A stretch of 64,000 nt of DNA from the NCBI RefSeq assembly GCF_009857745.1, contig NZ_WWEN01000005.1:186001-250000 (forward strand). The letters run 5' to 3'. The DNA comes from Thalassovita mangrovi. Lineage in GTDB: Bacteria > Pseudomonadota > Alphaproteobacteria > Rhodobacterales > Rhodobacteraceae. Shown in pieces: positions 53,055-61,716 of the stretch. The translations under genes and the position numbers were made by a program. The notes beneath the pieces are model-generated. The model was not told the DNA's origin, did no database searches, and saw nothing but the letters and a program-made list of their open reading frames with translations. How positions within the stretch are numbered: position 1 is the stretch's first letter; each line of letters opens with the position of its first letter.

Positions 53055-53863
53055 AGCGATGCCTCCGTCCACGGGAACAGTTTTTGCGACAGTTTCTTTA
53101 GCAGCCAGTCGAGGGTGAAAGCCAGCAGGGTGATCCACAAAACGTAGGTCAGGATCACGTCCATCGCTAGGTAACGGCGCACGATGAAGATGCGGTAACC
53201 AAGGCCAAGGTCCGATGCGATCGCTTCGGCCGCGATCAGGAACAGCCATGCCGGGCCCAGCGACAGCCGCACCGACTGGATCAGCCGCGGCAGAACCTGC
53301 GGCAGCGCCACGCGCAGCGCGATGGTGGCGGTCGAGGCGCCCAGCGTTTCCGCCTTCACGATCATTTCGCGCGGGATTTCCAGCGTGCGCTGCGACATGT
53401 CGCGGATCAGGAAGGGCGTGATGCCGATCACGATCAGCACCACCTTGGACACCTCGCCCAGCCCGAACACGATGAACAGGATCGGCAGGATCGCCAGCGG
53501 CGGGATCATCGAAATCACCGCGACGAAGCCGGAAAACATCGCCCGAAGATGCGGCAGCAGCCCGATCAGCAACCCGAAGATCAGCCCCGACAGCGCCGAC
53601 AGCATCACCCCCAGCCCCAGCCGTTGCAGACTGATCGCGGTGTCGTGCCACAGCAGGATGCGGCCCGACCGTTTGTCGGGTTCGGTGAACAGGCGCTCGG
53701 CGGTCGCGGCGATCTTCGACGGTGCCGGCAACAGCTTGTCCGCCGGGTTTTCCGCCAGCCGGATGTCCGACCCGACGGAATAGGCGATCAGCGCCAGCAC
53801 GAACGGCACCATCAGAAGGAACAGCGCAAACGGCCTGCCCGGTTTTCGGTTGATCAGACGCAT
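53051..53863 (-). CDS. NitT/TauT-type ABC importer permease (guanidine operon)
   Basis: 270 residues with six membrane spans (FALFLLMVPFVLALIAYSVG first). The EAA-type loop lies around MIVKAETLGASTATIALRVALPQVLPRL, with C-terminal GPAWLFLIAAEAIASDLGLGYRIF typical of SsuC/TauC permeases. Forms a homodimeric channel with the downstream ATPase. Forty-seven bases behind the binding-protein gene. Confidence 0.9.
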   Translation of the reverse strand: MRLINRKPGRPFALFLLMVPFVLALIAYSVGSDIRLAENPADKLLPAPSKIAATAERLFTEPDKRSGRILLWHDTAISLQRLGLGVMLSALSGLIFGLLIGLLPHLRAMFSGFVAVISMIPPLAILPILFIVFGLGEVSKVVLIVIGITPFLIRDMSQRTLEIPREMIVKAETLGASTATIALRVALPQVLPRLIQSVRLSLGPAWLFLIAAEAIASDLGLGYRIFIVRRYLAMDVILTYVLWITLLAFTLDWLLKKLSQKLFPWTEASL

Positions 53864-53910
53864 CGGGTCAAACGGGCCCGGCCAGCAGGGCAGCCGGGCC
53901 CCCTTTCACA

Positions 53911-54972
53911 TCAAAGCGCGCCGTCGGCGGCCATTTTCATGAAAGTCGTGTCGTAGCGGAACTTCACGTTGCCCGCGTCGCCGGTGGTCGACCCGTCGGG
54001 GTATTCGACGCCGACGAAATCGGGCGACGGGGCGCCTTCGCCCAGGATGCCCTTGTCGAACAGGAACTGCGCCACGTTGGTCATGGTGGTTTTCAGCTCG
54101 CCGCCTTGGGTGAAGCTGACCGCCTCGGCCGGATCATAGAACATCGCGGTCGATGCCAGCTGCGCGTCGTAGCCAGCCAGATCGGTGCCCGACGACTCGG
54201 CCATCGCTTCGCGCGCGGCCTTGCCTTCGGGCGTGTCCGACGACATCAGCGTCATCACTTCGTACCAGGCCCCCGCCATCGCCTTGCCGAAGGCCGGGTT
54301 GTCCTTCAGCGTTTCGGTGTTGACCACCATCAGGTCGATGATTTCGCCCGGGATTTGCGAGCTGTCGAAGATCTTGGTCGCGTTCGGATCTTCGAGGATC
54401 GAAGATACCAGCGGGTTCCAGGTCACCACCGCTTCGACATCCGGGGTGGCGAAGGCGGCGATCATGTCGGCGTCCGAGGTGTTGATGACGCCGTTCAGGT
54501 CGGCCTCGCTCAGGCCGACGCTGTCCAGTCCCCGCGCCAGCAGGTAATGCGACACGCTGAGTTCGACCAGGTTCACCGGCTTGCCGGCGAGCGTTTTCAG
54601 ATCGCCCTCGCCCTTCAGGATCACCGCGTCGTTGCCGTTGGAAAAGTCGCCCACGATCAGCGCCGTGGTATCGACGCCGCCGCCCGAGGGGATCGACAGC
54701 GTATCCATGTTGGTCGCCGACACACCGTCGAAGGCGCCCGCGGTATATTGGTTGATCGACTCGATATAGTCGTTGATCTGAACGATCTCGACATCGATGC
54801 CGTATTTGTCGGCCCATTTGTCCATGATGCCGCTGTCTTCCAGGTAGCCCCAGGGCATCCAGCCGACATAGATCGACCACGCGACCTTGAATTCGGTTTT
54901 TTCTTCGGCAGCCAAAGGCGCCCCGATCATGGCCGCCATCATCGACGCCGCCAGTACGCTTCTTAAGAACAT
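53911..54972 (-). CDS. NitT/TauT-type periplasmic binding protein (guanidine operon)
   Basis: 353 residues from the ATG at 54972 (GGGGAGA upstream); the longer open frame runs through the riboswitch and is not coding. Signal peptide MFLRSVLAASMMAAMIGAPLAA before EEKTEFKV. TauA/SsuA-like strands: WSIYVGWMPWGYLEDSGIMDKWADKYG, GVSATNMDTLSIPSGGGVDTTALIVGD, SHYLLARGLDSVGLSEADLNG and ADMIAAFATPDVEAVVTWNP. First gene under the riboswitch. Ligand probably guanidine or a guanidino compound, by context. Confidence 0.9.
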   Translation of the reverse strand: MFLRSVLAASMMAAMIGAPLAAEEKTEFKVAWSIYVGWMPWGYLEDSGIMDKWADKYGIDVEIVQINDYIESINQYTAGAFDGVSATNMDTLSIPSGGGVDTTALIVGDFSNGNDAVILKGEGDLKTLAGKPVNLVELSVSHYLLARGLDSVGLSEADLNGVINTSDADMIAAFATPDVEAVVTWNPLVSSILEDPNATKIFDSSQIPGEIIDLMVVNTETLKDNPAFGKAMAGAWYEVMTLMSSDTPEGKAAREAMAESSGTDLAGYDAQLASTAMFYDPAEAVSFTQGGELKTTMTNVAQFLFDKGILGEGAPSPDFVGVEYPDGSTTGDAGNVKFRYDTTFMKMAADGAL

Positions 54973-55056
54973 AGAAAGTCTCCCCGTCTTGGCATTGAGC
55001 AATGTCGGCCATTCGCCCGCTGGAGGTTCGCATAGATTAAGCGCGGACAAGCCGAC

Positions 55057-55181
55057 GCAGTAATCTCCCGGGATTTTCCCCCGCCGTGTACCCGCGCGGA
55101 GTTGGCCACGCCGGCGGCATCTCTCGGACCTGTCCCCGTTGCCGATCCTGCGATCGGTGGGCGGAACCCTAGACACCCTGC
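55057..55181 (-). promoter_or_regulatory. Guanidine-I (ykkC) riboswitch
   Basis: Read on the minus strand, the hallmark segments occur in order: CTAGGGTTCCG (55172-55162), GGTCCGAGAG (55130-55121), ACACGG (55089-55084) and GGGAAAATCCCGGGAG (55080-55065). GCAG/CTGC arms at the ends (55181-55178 and 55060-55057) can close the outer stem. The hairpin tip between the first two blocks (CCGATCGCAGGATCGG) is a variable stem. It lies 85 bases upstream of the binding-protein ATG. Guanidine binding is expected to switch on the operon. The expression platform, between 54973 and 55057, could not be assigned by eye. Confidence 0.93.
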
Positions 55182-55342
55182 ATTCATGAGCGTGGCAAAG
55201 CTTCCTCGCTACGGACACAATTTTGCTGAAAAAGGGAAAGCTCCCCGATGAAGGTGATCAATTGTTAATCATCCAAGCGCGCCTTGATGCATTTATTTGC
55301 GAAAAATCACCCCAAAGGGCCCATCTGTCCTAAGCTTCCCCC
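55182..55342. promoter_or_regulatory. Divergent promoter region, guanidine operon and MBL-fold gene
   Basis: 161 bases. AT-rich around 55210-55310 (for example attgttaatcatcc). It must contain the promoter that feeds the riboswitch leader on the minus strand and that of the MBL-fold gene on the plus strand. Confidence 0.45.
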
Positions 55343-56128
55343 ATGACACTTCCTGTTGCTGACCCCTGGTATCGCACCGAATCCCTTGATCCGCGGCTTT
55401 GGCTGATCACCGAACCGCATGTGCATCCGATCTTTTCGGCCAACATGCATCTGGTGCTTGGCCGCGACGCCGACCTGCTGATCGACAGCGGCATGGGCAT
55501 CGCGCCGCTGCGCCCGGTCGTCGATGCGATCCGGCCCGATCCCGGCAAGCCGGTGATCTGCCTGTCGACCCATACCCATGTCGACCATATCGGCGCGGCG
55601 CATGAATTCGAGACCCGCCTGGTGCATCCGGCGGAAGCGGATGAGCTTGCCGCCCCTTCGCCCTATTCGCTGAAAAGCGCCGACATCCCGGCGCCCCTGG
55701 CCGCGATGTTCACCGAATCCGGCTACGATCCCTTGTGGGACTATCTGGTCGATGCGGTGCCGTCGGCCGATTACAACCTGTCCGCCTATGCGATCCCGCC
55801 CGCCCCGGCCACCGGGCTGGTCGAGGACGGCGACATGATCGACCTTGGCGACTGGCAGGCCGAGGTGCTGCACCTTCCCGGCCACTCGCCCGGTCAGATC
55901 GGATTGTGGCACGAAGAAAGCGGCACCCTGTTCGGGGCCGACGCGATCTATGACGGGCCGCTGATCTTTGCCGGTGCGGGGATGAGCATGGCGGATTATA
56001 CCGCGACGTTGAAACGGCTGCGCGACCTGCCGGTGAAAATCGTGCATGGCGGCCATGATCCGGCGTTTGGGCCGGACCGGCTACACCAGATCATCGATCA
56101 CTACCTGGCTCTTTGGGGTGCCGCCTGA
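55343..56128 (+). CDS. MBL-fold metallo-hydrolase
   Basis: 261 residues with the metallo-beta-lactamase-fold motif STHTHVDHIGAAHEF (HxHxDH), then HLPGHSPGQIGLWHEESGTLFGADAIYDG and HGGHDPAFG supplying the remaining zinc/iron ligands. Cytoplasmic, no signal peptide. Glyoxalase-II-like or lactonase-like hydrolase of unknown substrate. Divergent from the guanidine operon; no ribosome site of good quality is seen before the ATG. Confidence 0.88.
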   Translation: MTLPVADPWYRTESLDPRLWLITEPHVHPIFSANMHLVLGRDADLLIDSGMGIAPLRPVVDAIRPDPGKPVICLSTHTHVDHIGAAHEFETRLVHPAEADELAAPSPYSLKSADIPAPLAAMFTESGYDPLWDYLVDAVPSADYNLSAYAIPPAPATGLVEDGDMIDLGDWQAEVLHLPGHSPGQIGLWHEESGTLFGADAIYDGPLIFAGAGMSMADYTATLKRLRDLPVKIVHGGHDPAFGPDRLHQIIDHYLALWGAA

Positions 56129-56149
56129 CCCGATCAGGACAGGGTCAGG
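56124..56149. terminator. Hairpin at the convergent gene ends
   Basis: cctgaccc / gggtcagg, 8-bp stem with a 10-base loop, overlaps both stop codons of the convergent MBL-fold and unknown genes. No T tract, so only a weak terminator call. Confidence 0.35.
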
Positions 56150-56859
56150 GCAAAGCTGTTTTCCTGTCCGTTGAAATCCACGGTTTCGAACGTGATCCCC
56201 TGACCGGACCGCCGCAACACCGGTCGGGTTTCCAGAAACGGGTTGGTGCAAAGATCGGCAATGCCGTCATCGCCGTCCCAATGCCCGAGGGCATAGACCG
56301 TCCCGAAATGTTCGGTCAGCCCGGCGGGCACCCTGCCCTCCTCCAGCGCCGCGATCAGCGGTTTCGTGGACGGCGCGCCCGGCACGCCCAGCCCGAACAG
56401 GAAACCGGTGCCAGAGGAGACAAGCACGCCCTCCATCCCGTCGCAGGTGACGCGGAAAGCCTCTGACGGCGCATCCGGCATCCGCTGCCACAGTTCCCGA
56501 TACTCGGCATCGACGCCGTCTTCGATCAATCCGCCCTTGTCATCGAAGAACATGAGCCCCGAATCCACCCCGTCCGGCACCCCGTGCCAGTTGATCAGCC
56601 GGTCCCAGGTGCAGATGCTGTCAGCAACCGTGATCGTCCCGGCGAACCCCTCGGCCTGCATAAGGACGCGCAGCGCGGGCGGGTCGAGATCGGCCAGCGC
56701 CGCCGCCCCCGACAGGTCGGGCCGGTCGGCCGGGATGCGCAGGTCGGCATAAAGCGCGCCGCATTGCATCCAGTGCACTCGCGTCGTCGCATCCTCGAAC
56801 CCGGGTGCCTTGATCCAGTCGCGGCGCCAATGCGCCTGCAGGTCGGCTTCGGTGATCAC
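56134..56859 (-). CDS. Protein of unknown function in the polyamine-type importer operon
   Basis: 241 residues from a GTG whose first four bases overlap the stop of the cysteine hydrolase (GTGA). No signal peptide or membrane span. Notable segments: WRRDWIKAPGFEDATTRVHWMQCGALYADLRIPADRPD, SICTWDRLINWHGVPDGVDSGLMFFD, RVTCDGMEGVLVSSGTGFLFGLG and GHWDGDDGIADLCTNPF. Looks like a beta-rich enzyme-like or lipocalin-like cytosolic protein; I recognise no family. As last gene of the importer operon it may act on the imported compound. Confidence 0.75.
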   Translation of the reverse strand: MITEADLQAHWRRDWIKAPGFEDATTRVHWMQCGALYADLRIPADRPDLSGAAALADLDPPALRVLMQAEGFAGTITVADSICTWDRLINWHGVPDGVDSGLMFFDDKGGLIEDGVDAEYRELWQRMPDAPSEAFRVTCDGMEGVLVSSGTGFLFGLGVPGAPSTKPLIAALEEGRVPAGLTEHFGTVYALGHWDGDDGIADLCTNPFLETRPVLRRSGQGITFETVDFNGQENSFALTLS

Positions 56860-57473
56860 GCGGCGGCCTTGTTGAAATCGGCCAGCTTGGCGACGATTTC
56901 GTCGGTGGTCTGCACCGCACCTTCCTGCAGGTATTCCATCGCGTTGAGCGACGCCTGATGCGCCTGCGGCGAGGTGCCGCCGACGCTGTCGGAAATCACC
57001 CGGCAATAGTAATCGTGCTGGTGGCCGTCGACAAAGGTGTAATGCACGCAAACATCGGTCATGCCGCCCACCAGGATCAGGGTTTCGGCCTTCAGCCCCT
57101 TCAGCAGGATTTCCAGCTCGGTCCCGAAGAAGCAGGAATAGCGCCGTTTCTGGATGAAATAATCGCTGGGCCGCATATCCATTTCCTCGGCCGCGACCGG
57201 CGTGCCAGGTTCGCCATCCATGCAATGGATGCCCTCGGACCCGTCCAGTTCGCGGCCGTAATCTACCATGTCGCGGCGGTGGGTTTCCTGGAAGAAGATC
57301 ACCGGGATACCGGCGGCATGGGCGGCGTCGACCACCCGGCGCGCGCGCGCCATGTTGTCGTAGTAATCGGGCATGGTCGGGATGCCGGCGTTGGAACGAT
57401 CCAGAAAGGCGCCCTTCTGGATATCGACCACGATCAGGACCGGTTGACCGACGAGGGTGGGCTGGCGGGGCAT
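56856..57473 (-). CDS. Isochorismatase-like cysteine hydrolase
   Basis: 205 residues from the ATG at 57473 (CAGGAGA upstream). Catalytic triad D17 (VVDIQKGAF), K109 (IQKRRYSCFFG) and C142 (GGMTDVCVHYTFVDG, with the preceding cis-peptide region). Members hydrolyse amides or carbamoyl groups (nicotinamide, N-carbamoylsarcosine, biuret, ureidoacrylate). Fourteen bases behind the second permease of a polyamine-type importer, suggesting that the imported compound contains an amide-like C-N bond. Confidence 0.88.
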   Translation of the reverse strand: MPRQPTLVGQPVLIVVDIQKGAFLDRSNAGIPTMPDYYDNMARARRVVDAAHAAGIPVIFFQETHRRDMVDYGRELDGSEGIHCMDGEPGTPVAAEEMDMRPSDYFIQKRRYSCFFGTELEILLKGLKAETLILVGGMTDVCVHYTFVDGHQHDYYCRVISDSVGGTSPQAHQASLNAMEYLQEGAVQTTDEIVAKLADFNKAAA

Positions 57474-57487
57474 GGCATGTCTCCTGT

Positions 57488-58291
57488 TCAGGACTTGGTG
57501 GGTTCGGCGCCCATCAGGCGGGGCAGGTCGCCCCAGCGGGCGACCGCGGAAAACACCACGACGGACACGAAGATGAAGGTGATCGCGGCCACCGCCATCG
57601 TCGGCGTGTAGCCGTTGCGCAGCGAATTGAAGATTTGCAGCGTGACGGTCGAATAGGACGAGGCCGAGACGAAGAACATCACGATGAATTCGTTGAAGCT
57701 GAGCACCAGCGCGAAGAAGAACCCCGACACCGTGTAGGGGATCGTCTGCGGCAGGATCACGGTGCGGAAGGCGACCGCGCGGGTGGCCCCCATGGTGGCG
57801 GCGGCATCCAGGTGCGATTTCTCGATAGACTGCAGCCCGATCGAAATCGTCACGATCGGCAGCGCCAGGAACAGCGCCGCGTGACTGACCACCCCGGCCC
57901 AGATCGACCCCAACACGCCGAGGAAGGTCCACAGGAACCCCAAGCCCACGCCGAAAACGATGGGCGGCAGGGCAAAGGGCATCGATCCGAGGCCGGCCAG
58001 GAATTTCGATGCCTTGTCGCCCCGCGCCCACAGCCCGTAGGCCACCGGCCAGGCGATCAGCACCGCCAAGGCGGCGCTGCCGAAGGCGATGATCATCGAA
58101 TTGGTCAGCGCCTCCACCCAGACCGGTTCGGAGACGAAGAATTCGTGGAACCGCACCAGCGTCGGGTCGCGCGGCGGAAAGAACATCGAACGCCCCGAAT
58201 TCAGCGCCGCGCCGCAGACCACCACGATGGGCAGGGCCAGCATCACCGCCGACAGCGCCATGAACAGATTGCCAAGGCTGCGCAGGATCAT
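57488..58291 (-). CDS. Polyamine-type ABC importer permease, PotC-like
   Basis: 267 residues from the ATG at 58291, which overlaps the stop of the first permease (ATGA). Six spans and the EAA loop SHLDAAATMGATRAVAFRTVILP. C-terminal SFNEFIVMFFVSASSYSTVTLQIF is typical of PotC/spermidine-putrescine-type permeases. Partner of the PotB-like permease. Confidence 0.9.
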   Translation of the reverse strand: MILRSLGNLFMALSAVMLALPIVVVCGAALNSGRSMFFPPRDPTLVRFHEFFVSEPVWVEALTNSMIIAFGSAALAVLIAWPVAYGLWARGDKASKFLAGLGSMPFALPPIVFGVGLGFLWTFLGVLGSIWAGVVSHAALFLALPIVTISIGLQSIEKSHLDAAATMGATRAVAFRTVILPQTIPYTVSGFFFALVLSFNEFIVMFFVSASSYSTVTLQIFNSLRNGYTPTMAVAAITFIFVSVVVFSAVARWGDLPRLMGAEPTKS

Positions 58292-59262
58292 GATGCATTC
58301 CTCCGGGTCAGCCACTGGCCAAGCGCCAGGAACAGCCCTGCCGTCAGTAGCAGGATCACCGCCTGCGCCGACCCGAAGGGCGCGTTCAGCGTGTTGCCCC
58401 GCACCGCCTCATAGACCGACACAGCCATGGTCTGTTTCGCCGGTTCCGCAAAGACCGTGACCGCCACGTAGACGCCCAGCAGGAACACGAACAGAAGCAA
58501 TACCGATCCCATCAGCGGCAGCCGCACCGCGGGCAGGACAACCGTGCGCATCACCGTCCACGGCCCCGCCCCCATGGTGCGGGCAGCCTCGGTCATCGAC
58601 CGGTCGAGCCGCGACAGCGGCGGGTAAAGCAGGATCACCGCATAGGGCCAGACCAGATAGGCCATGGTCAGAACGGTGGCGAAGACGGAGGTCTTGAATT
58701 TCACGTCGCGCGGGTTGGCCAACCCCCAGTCGCGCAGGGTCTCGAACCACCCCACATCCTTCAGCCACTGGGTCAGGCCGGTCGCCTTGAACACCATCGG
58801 CAGGCCCGACCGGTTCGACAGCAACACGTCCCAGCCCATCACGATGAAGACCTCGGACAGCGACAGGCTCGACAGGATGAAGACCAGCCAGGCGCTTTGC
58901 GCCCGTTTCGACAGGCCCGTCATCAGGTAGGTGAAAGGAAAGGCCGTGATCACCGCCAGGACCGAGGCGATCACCGCGTAATAAAGCGAATAATAAAGCT
59001 TCTGCAGGTAGAGCGCGGTGAATTCCTCGGGCCAGTTGGCGCCGACGAAAACCCGTTGATAGTTGGCGAAGGAAAACGCCCATTCCCAGCTCGCCCCTTC
59101 GATTTTCTGACCGAAGGAAATGGCGATCACCAGAAGGAACGGCGTCAGGCACAGGAACAAAGTCACCGCCCAGATGCCGATCCGCGCCAGCGGCAGGCGT
59201 TTCGCGGCAGCGGCGGCGGCCATCTGGGGGACGGCGCTGCTGGGTTCGCTGACCACGCTCAT
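58288..59262 (-). CDS. Polyamine-type ABC importer permease, PotB-like
   Basis: 324 residues with an N-terminal cytosolic tail and six spans (GIWAVTLFLCLTPFLLVIAISFG first). EAA loop SMTEAARTMGAGPWTVMRTVVLP. Longer than usual PotB because of an extra periplasmic segment (LSNRSGLPMVFKATGLTQWLKDVGWFETLRDWGLANPRDV). ATGA overlaps on both sides show tight translational coupling with the ATPase and PotC-like genes. Confidence 0.88.
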   Translation of the reverse strand: MSVVSEPSSAVPQMAAAAAAKRLPLARIGIWAVTLFLCLTPFLLVIAISFGQKIEGASWEWAFSFANYQRVFVGANWPEEFTALYLQKLYYSLYYAVIASVLAVITAFPFTYLMTGLSKRAQSAWLVFILSSLSLSEVFIVMGWDVLLSNRSGLPMVFKATGLTQWLKDVGWFETLRDWGLANPRDVKFKTSVFATVLTMAYLVWPYAVILLYPPLSRLDRSMTEAARTMGAGPWTVMRTVVLPAVRLPLMGSVLLLFVFLLGVYVAVTVFAEPAKQTMAVSVYEAVRGNTLNAPFGSAQAVILLLTAGLFLALGQWLTRRNAS

Positions 59263-60326
59263 GCCGCTTCCTGCCCGGTGCGTGGGAAAACGTGCAGCCC
59301 CTCGACCGGCAGCGTGACGGTGGTGTCCTGCCCGATGCTGAAGCTGCGGTCGGTTTCGCCGCGCGCATATTCGACGACCATCGGCCCGATCTCGGTTTCC
59401 AGATGGATATCGCGCACCGGCCCCACGTCGCGCACGAAGGTAACCTTGGCCTTCAGCCGGCTGCCCGCGACGCCCTCAGTATCCAAGTAGGGCGTTTCCG
59501 GGCGGCAAGCGATTTTCACCGGCGACCCGCCGAGGAACCCGGCCGGTGTCTTCAGTTCCAGCAATGCATCACCGACGCGGATCTTGCCGCCTTCGACCAC
59601 GCCGTCGAAGAAATTCGCCTTGCCGATGAAATCGGCGACGAAGGCGTTTTCCGGCTGGTGATAAATCTCCTGTGGTGACCCGACCTGTTCGACGCGGCCC
59701 TGGCTCATGACCACGATCTTGTCGGCCATGGTCATCGCCTCGCGCTGGTCATGGGTCACGACGATGGTGGTGATGCCCAGCCGCTGCTGCAACAGCCGCA
59801 GTTCGACCTGCATGTCTTCGCGCAGCTTGGCGTCGAGCGCCGACATCGGTTCGTCCAGAAGGAACACCTCGGGTTCCTGCGCCAAGGCGCGGGCGATGGC
59901 GACGCGCTGGCGCTGGCCGCCGGACAGTTCGCCGATGCGGCGGTCGCCGTAGCCGCTCAGCTGCACCAGGTCCAGCAACCGTTCGCCGGTTGCGATCGCA
60001 TCCGATTTCGAGGTGCCCGAGATCACCAGCGAATAGACCACGTTTTCGCGCACGGTCAGATGCGGGAACAGCGCGAAATTCTGGAACACCATGCCGAAAC
60101 GGCGCTTATGCGCCGCCAGCCCGGTGATGTTGTTGCCGCCCAGGTTGATCGACCCGCCGCTAGGCATCTCGAGCCCGGCAATCATCCGCAGAAGCGTGGT
60201 CTTGCCACAACCCGACGGACCCAGAAGCGCGGTCAATTCCCCTTCGGCGAAATCCAGATTGACGTTTTCGACAGCGCGAACGCTGCCGAAATCCTTGTAA
60301 ATGCCGGACAGTTGCAGGCCATTCAT
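59259..60326 (-). CDS. Polyamine-type ABC importer ATPase, PotA-like
   Basis: 355 residues. Walker A GPSGCGKTT near 37, Q-loop MVFQNFALFPHLTV, signature [19 protein letters not shown] near 134, Walker B VFLLDEPMSALDAKLR and switch VVTHDQREAMTMADKI. The C-terminal TOBE domain (IACRPETPYLDTEG, VTFVRDVGPVRDIHLETEIG) matches PotA/FbpC-type ATPases. Three bases behind the binding-protein gene. Confidence 0.92.
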   Translation of the reverse strand: MNGLQLSGIYKDFGSVRAVENVNLDFAEGELTALLGPSGCGKTTLLRMIAGLEMPSGGSINLGGNNITGLAAHKRRFGMVFQNFALFPHLTVRENVVYSLVISGTSKSDAIATGERLLDLVQLSGYGDRRIGELSGGQRQRVAIARALAQEPEVFLLDEPMSALDAKLREDMQVELRLLQQRLGITTIVVTHDQREAMTMADKIVVMSQGRVEQVGSPQEIYHQPENAFVADFIGKANFFDGVVEGGKIRVGDALLELKTPAGFLGGSPVKIACRPETPYLDTEGVAGSRLKAKVTFVRDVGPVRDIHLETEIGPMVVEYARGETDRSFSIGQDTTVTLPVEGLHVFPRTGQEAA

Positions 60327-60329
60327 GGC

Positions 60330-61412
60330 TCAGGCCCCTGCGAGCATTTTTTCCCAGGTTTCCTTGATGAAGGTCTCGTTGTCGAGATAGGCCTCGTAGG
60401 CGGGCTTGATCGAGGGCGCGCCCGACACCATCGCGAATTCCTCGTCGGTCAGGTCGGTCTTGGACTGATCGACCAGCGGCGCGGTGCCGATCATCCGCGA
60501 CATCAAAGCCTGGGTGGCCGGATCGGAGGCGAAGTTCATGAACTCGGCCGCTTCGTCGGCCTTTTCCGAAATCGCCGACAGGCACCACGATCCGTAGTCC
60601 TGCGGGTTGCCTTCCTTCGGGAAGATCGGCTTGATCGGGAACCCGTCCAGCGCCATCAGGTTGGCCACGTCGAGGTAATACTGCCCGCCGATCACGTCGC
60701 CGTTCTTCATCGACTGTTCCATCTGGCTTTCGGCCGACCACCACAGGGCGACGTTGGGTTTGATCTCGGCCGCCTTTTCGACCAGCGCCACGATACCGTC
60801 CTTGGTCGAGAAGGTTTCGGCCCCCTCGAAGAAGGTTGCCGCAACGATATCGAGGAATTGCGAGTTGAAGTTCTTCGAAAGCCCCAGGCTGGCTTCGAAT
60901 TTCGAGCTGTCCCAGAATTCGGCCCAGCTTGCGGGCGCTTCCACTTCGTTGGGGTTGATCACCATGGCGGTGAACCAGGACATCGCGCCGACACCGATCG
61001 CGCCGGTGGTGTCTTCGAAGATGAAATAGCCATCGAGATTCGAGGTCGCCGGCATCTTCGTCAGGTCGAGCGGCGCCAGAAGCCCGCCGATGCGCGAGGC
61101 CTTGATCATGGTGTCGCGGGCGTAAAGCGAAACATCGGCCGGTACGTTGCCCGCCGCCGTCGCCTGGCTCATCGTCACCAGCCAGTCGGTCGAATTGGGC
61201 TGGGTCACGCTTTCCACCGCGATCCCGGTCGCTTCGGTGAAGGCCGGATATACGTATTCCTTGAAGCTGTCTTCGAAATAGCCGCCATAGGACCCGATCT
61301 TCAGGCTGCGCGATTGCGCGATTAGGGGGGTGCCGATCACGCTGGAAGCGGCGGCCATGCCGGCCACGCTGCCAGCGGTTTTGAGAAGGGTGCGTCGGTT
61401 GATAGAGGTCAT
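60330..61412 (-). CDS. Polyamine-type periplasmic binding protein with Tat-like signal
   Basis: 360 residues from the ATG at 61412 (GGAG upstream). Signal MTSINRRTLLKTAGSVAGMA has the twin Arg followed by a hydrophobic stretch of a Tat substrate, cleaved near IAQS. Mature protein LKIGSYGGYFEDSFKEYVYPAF, YARDTMIKASRIGGLLAPLD, SWFTAMVINPNEVEAPASWAEFWD and CLSAISEKADEAAEFMNFASD fit PotD/AfuA-type binding proteins. The ligand is not evident; the cysteine hydrolase and the 2OG-oxygenase nearby argue for an amide- or guanidino-type organic nitrogen compound. Confidence 0.88.
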   Translation of the reverse strand: MTSINRRTLLKTAGSVAGMAAASSVIGTPLIAQSRSLKIGSYGGYFEDSFKEYVYPAFTEATGIAVESVTQPNSTDWLVTMSQATAAGNVPADVSLYARDTMIKASRIGGLLAPLDLTKMPATSNLDGYFIFEDTTGAIGVGAMSWFTAMVINPNEVEAPASWAEFWDSSKFEASLGLSKNFNSQFLDIVAATFFEGAETFSTKDGIVALVEKAAEIKPNVALWWSAESQMEQSMKNGDVIGGQYYLDVANLMALDGFPIKPIFPKEGNPQDYGSWCLSAISEKADEAAEFMNFASDPATQALMSRMIGTAPLVDQSKTDLTDEEFAMVSGAPSIKPAYEAYLDNETFIKETWEKMLAGA

Positions 61413-61716
61413 CGGTGTCTCCAAGAGTTGGGCACATGAGGGGCGAACCGGTGCCGTGAGTGCCCCTTGATGCTGGGATGACCCGACGGCAACGCGTGAG
61501 TCCCAAGGCCGGATTTTCGTCAACCCAAATGCAATTTGATCAATTTCTGGGCAGATCGGCGGGTCAGGTAAGGCTTTCTGACCAGCATTTGTATGCCGGT
61601 GCGCGAATCCGGGGAAGCATTGTGGCGGGCTCTCCCCGCCCCGTCGCAGCGCATCCAGCCCGTCGGCGGGGCCTTGTGGGGAACATCAGTCAAGAGGACT
61701 GAAAGAGGACTGACAC
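61413..61716. promoter_or_regulatory. Divergent control region, polyamine-type importer and 2OG oxygenase
   Basis: 304 bases without a gene. Contains the palindrome TTGATCAA (61536-61543) within an AT-rich core, a candidate operator for both units. Just before the oxygenase ATG an 11-base tandem duplication, aagaggactga (61692-61702 and 61703-61713), carries a second copy of the ribosome site. Confidence 0.5.

Noticed and set aside
52287-53651. 454-residue reading of the guanidine-operon ATPase
   Set aside because: The first 199 residues are Arg/Ala-rich shadow coding opposite the permease frame; the ATG at 53054 gives the normal ATPase length with ATGA coupling.
54973-55218. N-terminal extension of the NitT/TauT binding protein
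   Set aside because: The open frame runs through the riboswitch, its residues are unlike any protein, and a signal peptide with a good ribosome site starts at 54972.
61413-61716. Second guanidine riboswitch before the polyamine-type importer
   Set aside because: Neither strand contains the CTAGGGTTCCG or ACACGG blocks of the ykkC aptamer.
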